Positions 13,908 through 17,911 of a DNA stretch of 17,911 nucleotides are shown here, one piece after another; the stretch's first letter is position 1, and each line of letters starts with the position of its first letter. A program made the position numbers and the translations under genes. The stretch is taken from NCBI RefSeq assembly GCF_946885885.1, contig NZ_CAMPHN010000088.1, forward strand, positions 1 through 17,911, given 5' to 3'. The notes under the pieces were generated by a model. It worked only from the letters and a program-made list of their open reading frames with translations. It ran no database searches and was not told the DNA's origin. This DNA is from an uncultured Pseudomonas sp. Its GTDB lineage: Bacteria; Pseudomonadota; Gammaproteobacteria; Pseudomonadales; Pseudomonadaceae.

Positions 13908-14495
13908 ATGAACCAACTCCTCCCTTTTGCGCTGTTCGCCTTCGTTGCCGCGATAACGCCGGGGCCGACCAATATTCTGGTGCTGAGCAATAGCGCGCGC
14001 TTCGGCCTAGCGGCGGCTGTGCCGATCATCCTGGGCGGCTGTTCGGCCGCGGCGACTATCGTGCTGCTGGTCGGGCTGGGCGCCGGCGAGTGGTTGCTGG
14101 GCCACCCGCGGATACAACAGGCGATGGCCTGGTTCGGCCTGGTTTGGCTGCTGTATCTGGCCTGGCAAATCGCCCGCAGCCCGGTCGGCCCCATAGCAGC
14201 GGACAGCGCCGCCAAGCGCCTCGGCTCGGTCGGCGCGGCCAGCCTGCAACTGGTCAACCCGAAAACCTGGATGATGGCGTTCGCCGTGGTCAGCCTGTTT
14301 GCCGGCGCCGATGCCGGCGCGGCCGGTTATGCGAGCTACGCCTTATTGTTCTTTCTGATCTCGATTCCCTGCCTGGCCGCGTGGGCGTTGCTGGGCAGGG
14401 GCGCGGTCCGCGTGTTGCGCAGCGCGACGCATATGCGCCGCTTCAATCAGGCGATGGCGCTGTTGCTGGTCGTTTCGGCCTGCCTGAGCCTGTAG
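13908..14495 (+). CDS. LysE/RhtB-family amino-acid exporter
   Basis: A 195-aa inner-membrane protein with about five or six hydrophobic segments, the usual LysE/RhtB size. Family motifs are FVAAITPGPTNILVLSNSA near the N-terminus (about residues 12-30) and LVNPKTWMMAFAVVSLF around residues 115-135. It exports amino acids or related metabolites; the exact substrate is unknown. It lies downstream of the AraC regulator on the same strand, with a MITE between them, so the native promoter arrangement may have been changed. Confidence 0.9.
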   Translation: MNQLLPFALFAFVAAITPGPTNILVLSNSARFGLAAAVPIILGGCSAAATIVLLVGLGAGEWLLGHPRIQQAMAWFGLVWLLYLAWQIARSPVGPIAADSAAKRLGSVGAASLQLVNPKTWMMAFAVVSLFAGADAGAAGYASYALLFFLISIPCLAAWALLGRGAVRVLRSATHMRRFNQAMALLLVVSACLSL

Positions 14496-14541
14496 CGCGA
14501 GCGCTATCGCACGGGTGCAATGCCTGAAAGTGTGACGGACC

Positions 14542-14577
14542 TTCGCCTTTATCACCCGTCTGGGTGATGGAGGCGAA
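14542..14577. terminator. Strong hairpin after the LysE gene
   Basis: A 16-bp stem with a GTCT loop: TTCGCCTTTATCACCC at 14542-14557 pairs with GGGTGATGGAGGCGAA at 14562-14577, two pairs being G-U. No T-run follows on either strand. It may end or protect the LysE transcript, but is not a classic intrinsic terminator. Confidence 0.5.
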
Positions 14578-14634
14578 TAGGGCCGTCTCTAGACTTTGCC
14601 GACCCCCACACAACAACAAAATCGGGTCGACAAC

Positions 14635-15708
14635 ATGCGCAAACTGTTTTTGCTTTTCCTCTTGGCGGTCGGCAGCGTTGCCGAGGCCACCACGGGCGTA
14701 TTTCCGGACAGCACCTTCAATAACCTCGATTACGGCCTCTATTGGTTCGGCTACGGCGACAGTTGGCAAAAGGCGCAGCCGGGCTATAGCAATGCTTACT
14801 ACAACGCCAGCAAGCCGACCGTGATCTATGTTCACGGCTGGAAGAACGGCTCGACGCAGCGCAAGGATCGCGAAACCTTCAATCACAAGGATGCCGGTGG
14901 CCCCGACCTGGATGTGGCCCACGCCTGGCTGGCGGCGGGTTACAACGTCGGCATCCTGTACTGGAACCAGTTCGCCGATGAGGGCGAGGTCAAGGACGCA
15001 GAGGCCAAGATCTGGACCGCCAGCGGCCCGCGCGGCATGCGCTGGCGCAACGCCAGCGGCAGCTACAGCAACGGGCCGGGGCAGTCGGCCGGCGAGCTGT
15101 TGTTCCAGAGCTACAAAGCCAACCTGGCCGGTTATAGCGGCGGCAACATCCGCCTGCTCGGCCACTCGTTGGGCAATCAGATGGCCATCGTCCTGACCAA
15201 GAAAATCAGCGATGCGGTCAGCGCGGGCACCGTCAGCCGCAATCTGTTACCCAAGCGGGTCGCGCTGCTCGACGCCTTCTACTCCAACTATCCCAAGGGC
15301 TACCTGGGCAACCGCTGGGTCGGCGAGGTTTGCCGCAGCTACGTCAGCGAACTCAAGGGCAAAGGGGTGATCTTCGAGGCCTATCGTTCCTCGGCCACCG
15401 GTAGCAACGGCCTGATCGGCGACGTCAACACCGGTCTGATGAAGATGACCGCCTTCACCGAGCTCAAGCCCTGGTACTTCCAAGCCTGGCAGTTGCCCGA
15501 GAAGCACAAGGCGGCCGTCTGGCACTACCTGTGGTCGTTCAGCTCCAACCCGCCGGCGATCAGAGGCAGCAGCGCCCAGGGCGCCTCGGCGAGCACCTCC
15601 GATAGCCGCATCCGGGACTTGATGAATGGCAGCCAAAGGCTGGAGCACTACAGCGGCGTTTGGTCCAAGGAGCCATCGGACGATAGCTTCGAGCTGAAAG
15701 CCCGCTGA
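14635..15708 (+). CDS. Secreted alpha/beta hydrolase (lipase/esterase-like)
   Basis: A 357-aa protein with a signal peptide (MRKLFLLFLLAVGSVAEA, likely cut after residue 18), so it is periplasmic or secreted. The oxyanion-side motif VIYVHGW is at residues 63-69. The nucleophile elbow GHSLG, with Ser178, is at 176-180. The acid may be the Asp in ALLDAFYSN (D213). The central stretch LDVAHAWLAAGYNVGILYWNQ is typical of lipase-like folds. The ATG at 14635 is chosen because it places the signal peptide first; the ribosome binding site is weak. A terminator follows. Substrate unknown. Confidence 0.8.
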   Translation: MRKLFLLFLLAVGSVAEATTGVFPDSTFNNLDYGLYWFGYGDSWQKAQPGYSNAYYNASKPTVIYVHGWKNGSTQRKDRETFNHKDAGGPDLDVAHAWLAAGYNVGILYWNQFADEGEVKDAEAKIWTASGPRGMRWRNASGSYSNGPGQSAGELLFQSYKANLAGYSGGNIRLLGHSLGNQMAIVLTKKISDAVSAGTVSRNLLPKRVALLDAFYSNYPKGYLGNRWVGEVCRSYVSELKGKGVIFEAYRSSATGSNGLIGDVNTGLMKMTAFTELKPWYFQAWQLPEKHKAAVWHYLWSFSSNPPAIRGSSAQGASASTSDSRIRDLMNGSQRLEHYSGVWSKEPSDDSFELKAR

Positions 15709-15728
15709 TACCCGCCGAACGATTCGTG

Positions 15729-15755
15729 AGCCGCCCCATATTCGGGGCGGCTTTG
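15729..15755 (+). terminator. Intrinsic terminator of the hydrolase gene
   Basis: AGCCGCCCC at 15729-15737 pairs with GGGGCGGCT at 15744-15752 around a 6-base loop and is followed by TT-G-T. The stem is very stable and the T-tract is short. Confidence 0.75.
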
Positions 15756-15916
15756 TCGCTACCTGCTGCCTTGACCCGCCTCCAACCGCGATCCGCACAC
15801 ACTTCCTTCGAGCTGCAAGCTGGAGACCACCCAGGTCGCCCCGCTGACGCGCTATCACGCCCGCCTCCGATGCCGTCCATGCGCCGTATTTTTTCTTAAC
15901 CAATCGATCAGCCAAC

Positions 15917-15933
15917 TGGTCAATCCTGTACCA
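15917..15933. promoter_or_regulatory. Candidate operator upstream of the ligase gene
   Basis: TGGT-N9-ACCA is an inverted repeat about 135 bp before the glutamine-synthetase-like gene. GntR-type regulators often bind such sites. This is weak and rests on symmetry only. The rest of the gap 15756-16067 shows no other feature. Confidence 0.2.
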
Positions 15934-16067
15934 CACTCAATGGGCTTTTCGCCGGGGTGCGGCAACGGGGTATCGGTTGGTCCTGTCGAATGCATCGAGG
16001 GTTTGCCTGATCCCGCGTTCGGCGCCACTGGTTGCCGGTCGATAACAACAAAGACGGGGGTGTCTCT

Positions 16068-17441
16068 ATGCTCAATCCGCGTGACGTGAAAACCGTCGAG
16101 GATGCCAAGCGCATCGTCGAGGAGCGTGGCCTCAGCCACGTCAAGGTCGGGGTGTTCGATAACGATGGGGTGATGCGCGGCAAGTACCTGAGCCGCAGCA
16201 AGTTCTTTTCCGCCCTGGAGCACGGTTTCGCCTTTTGCGATGTGGTGCTCGGCTGGGACGTCAAGGACCAGCTCTACGACAACGCCCAGTACACCGGCTG
16301 GCACACCGGCTACCCGGACGCGCCGGTGCGCGTGTTGCCGCACACCTGCCGCGATATTCCGTTCGAGAACGGCATGCTGCTGTTTATCTGCGAGTTCGCC
16401 GAAGCGGCGGAGAAGGTCTGTCCGCGCGGCACGCTGCGCCGGGTGATCCAGCGCTGCGAGGCGATGGGCTTCGATGCCTTCGCGGCCCTGGAGTACGAGT
16501 TCTTCATGTTCGAGGAGACGCCCGAATCGGCGCGCGAGAAGGGCTTTCGCAATCTCAAGCCGTTCACCCCGGACTGGTTCGGCTACTCGATGATCCGCAA
16601 CTCGGTGCACGCCGAGCTGTACCACGAGATTCTGGAAATGGCCGAGCGGATGGATTTCCCCATCGAGGGCCTGCACACCGAAACCGGCCCCGGCGTACTC
16701 GAAGCGGCGATCGCCTACGACCGGGCGGAAGCGGCGGCGGACAAGGGCGCGCTGTTCAAGACCTTTATGAAGGTGCTGGCCCAGCGCAGCGGTTTGATGG
16801 CCACCTTTATGGCCAAGTGGTCGGGCAAGTATCCGGGGCAGAGCGGGCATATCCATGTCTCGCTGCGCGATAAGGCCAGCGGTAAGTCGGCGTTCCATGA
16901 CCCGAGCCAGGCACACAACATGAGCAAGATCCAGCGGCATTTCCTCGCTGGCCAGCAGCGCTTGATGCCGGAATTCCTCTGTATGGTGGCGCCGACGCTG
17001 AACAGCTACCGGCGGCTGATCCCCGGTTTCTGGGCGCCGACCGACGCCACCTGGGGCGTGGAAAACCGCACCGCCGCGCTGCGGGTGATTCCCGGCACGG
17101 ACAAATCCCAGCGCCAGGAATATCGCCTCGGCGCGGCGGACGGCAACCCGTTTCTGGCACTGTCGGTGGCCATCGGCTCTGGCCTGTACGGGGTGATGCA
17201 GCAGTGGGAGCCGACTGAGCCGGTGGCCGGCAATGCCTACGCGCAGAAGCACCCCGAGCAGCTGGCCCTGCCGCGCACGCTATGGGACGCGGCGCAGCGC
17301 CTGAAGGGCTCGGCGGCGGCGCGCGAGCTGTTCGGCGACGAGTTCGTCGAGCACTTCGCCGCCAGCCGCGAATGGGAGGAACGCGAGTACCGCCGGCATG
17401 TCAGCGATTGGGAGTTGGATCGTTACTTCGAAATCATTTGA
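16068..17441 (+). CDS. Glutamine-synthetase-family ligase (gamma-glutamylpolyamine synthetase type)
   Basis: A 457-aa ATP-dependent ligase of the glutamine synthetase superfamily. Metal and substrate residues are visible: E142 and E144 (EYEF), E205 and E212 (TETGPGVLEA), H261 (GHIHVS), the NSYRRL motif (312-317), and ENRTAALRVIP (332-342) for ATP and glutamate. It is shorter in the adenylylation region than GlnA, and the N-terminal GVFDNDGVMRGKYL and GWHTGYPDAPVRVLP are typical of the PuuA/PauA-like group, which joins glutamate to an amine for catabolism. GGGGG lies about 8 bases before the ATG. No other polyamine genes are in the window, so the amine substrate is open. Confidence 0.85.
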   Translation: MLNPRDVKTVEDAKRIVEERGLSHVKVGVFDNDGVMRGKYLSRSKFFSALEHGFAFCDVVLGWDVKDQLYDNAQYTGWHTGYPDAPVRVLPHTCRDIPFENGMLLFICEFAEAAEKVCPRGTLRRVIQRCEAMGFDAFAALEYEFFMFEETPESAREKGFRNLKPFTPDWFGYSMIRNSVHAELYHEILEMAERMDFPIEGLHTETGPGVLEAAIAYDRAEAAADKGALFKTFMKVLAQRSGLMATFMAKWSGKYPGQSGHIHVSLRDKASGKSAFHDPSQAHNMSKIQRHFLAGQQRLMPEFLCMVAPTLNSYRRLIPGFWAPTDATWGVENRTAALRVIPGTDKSQRQEYRLGAADGNPFLALSVAIGSGLYGVMQQWEPTEPVAGNAYAQKHPEQLALPRTLWDAAQRLKGSAAARELFGDEFVEHFAASREWEEREYRRHVSDWELDRYFEII

Positions 17442-17455
17442 GTGCGCTATGGGCT

Positions 17456-17719
17456 GGGTAGGGTGGATGACGCTGTTTTCATCCACCATCGTTTTGGTGG
17501 ATGGGTGAAGTGTCATCCACCCTACGAGATTCAACTTGTAGGGTGGAGATGGCGAAGCCTTGTCCACAGTGGTCTACCTCAATGGCGGACAAGCCTGTGG
17601 CATGTCCGGCCTACGAGAATTAGGGCTCGCAGTTGTAGCCCGGATGCAATCCGGGGGTGGTTTGAAACCGGACCCGAAATCCCCGGATTGCATCCGGGCT
17701 ACGAGGGGATCGCGACAAT
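17456..17719. repeat. 264-bp repeat unit, copy 1
   Basis: Starts GGGTAGGGTGGATGACGCTG and is repeated 264 bp later. The unit is a mosaic of palindromes: a GTAGGGTGGATGACGC / GTCATCCACCCTAC hairpin (about 17458-17525), a GGCGGACAAGCC...CATGTCCGGCCTACGA part, and the 22-bp-arm hairpin at 17635-17702. Such intergenic mosaics are common in Pseudomonas. Nothing in it looks coding. Confidence 0.85.
17635..17702. repeat. Perfect 22-bp inverted repeat
   Basis: GTAGCCCGGATGCAATCCGG plus GG at 17635-17656 is exactly complementary to 17681-17702, with a 24-base spacer. It is the REP-like palindrome core of the repeat unit; its left arm reappears at the window end (near 17894-17911). Confidence 0.85.
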
Positions 17720-17911
17720 GGGTAGGGTGGATGACGCTGTTTTCATCCACCATCGTTTGGTGGATGGGTGAAGCGTCATCCACCCTACGAGATTCAACTT
17801 GTGGAGATGGCGAAGCCTTGTCCACCGTGGTCTACCTCAATGGCGGACAAGCCTGCGGCATGTCCGGCCTACGAGAATTAGGGCTCGCAGTTGTAGCCCG
17901 GATGCAATCCG
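17720..17911. repeat. 264-bp repeat unit, copy 2 (cut by window end)
   Basis: A direct repeat of 17456 onward with few changes: one T fewer in the CGTTTTGG stretch, GCGTCATC instead of GTGTCATC, and loss of TAGGG before TGGAGATGG. The unit continues past the window, so more copies may follow. Confidence 0.85.

Noticed and set aside
15855..17252. 465-codon minus-strand frame opposite the ligase gene
   Set aside because: The plus strand is a clear glutamine-synthetase-family gene with active-site motifs; the minus frame is a GC-driven shadow.

Overview
The window looks like a chromosomal segment of a high-GC pseudomonad. The likely relatives are the Stutzerimonas (P. stutzeri) or P. alcaligenes/mendocina group. 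The flanking genes are GC-rich with Pseudomonas-style codon use, and the middle carries gene cassettes whose attC sites are of the Pseudomonas (PAR) type. No host name is given in the data, so this rests on pattern recognition.

Left flank (1-5100): ordinary core and accessory metabolism. It holds the first codons of a LysR regulator divergent from a DHA2-type MFS exporter, a GFA/CENP-V-like zinc protein, an EamA (DMT) exporter divergent from its probable LysR regulator, and a periplasmic amino-acid-type solute-binding protein.

Transition (5100-6935): a 171-bp MITE-like element with a 4-bp target duplication lies first. Next is a leftward unit of two translationally coupled small hypothetical genes, preceded by a complex structured leader. 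That leader has two multi-helix RNA modules with complementary TTGTCAC/GTGACAA motifs and leftward intrinsic terminators, and resembles a C4-antisense type control region. A good LexA box then stands alone about 170 bp before the first cassette boundary. That spacing is what an intI/attI platform would show, but no integrase gene is present in the window.

Cassette array (6935 to about 11280): six well-defined integron cassettes plus a seventh with a degenerate end, all AT-rich against the flanks. Each boundary was verified by pairing the attC R'' box with the 5' end of the same cassette. Products are a readthrough small ORF, a cysteine-rich lipoprotein, an Abi-alpha/DUF4393 protein (likely phage defence), an unknown 170-aa protein, a membrane protein, a frameshifted unknown gene and a small unknown protein. 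Four attC sites are the 75-77 bp Pseudomonas type. Two, after cassettes 3 and 6, belong to other lineages. In cassettes 2, 4 and 5 the attC R' box itself supplies an ATG. In cassette 5 that ATG opens a 13-codon leader peptide whose stop overlaps the gene start (ATGA).

Right flank (11460-17911): a leftward gene for a protein with an IQM-like SGHF domain plus coiled coil, an AraC regulator, a second copy of the MITE family, a LysE/RhtB exporter, a secreted alpha/beta hydrolase and a glutamine-synthetase-like (gamma-glutamylpolyamine synthetase type) ligase. The window ends in a 264-bp direct repeat built from nested palindromes, with its second copy running off the end.
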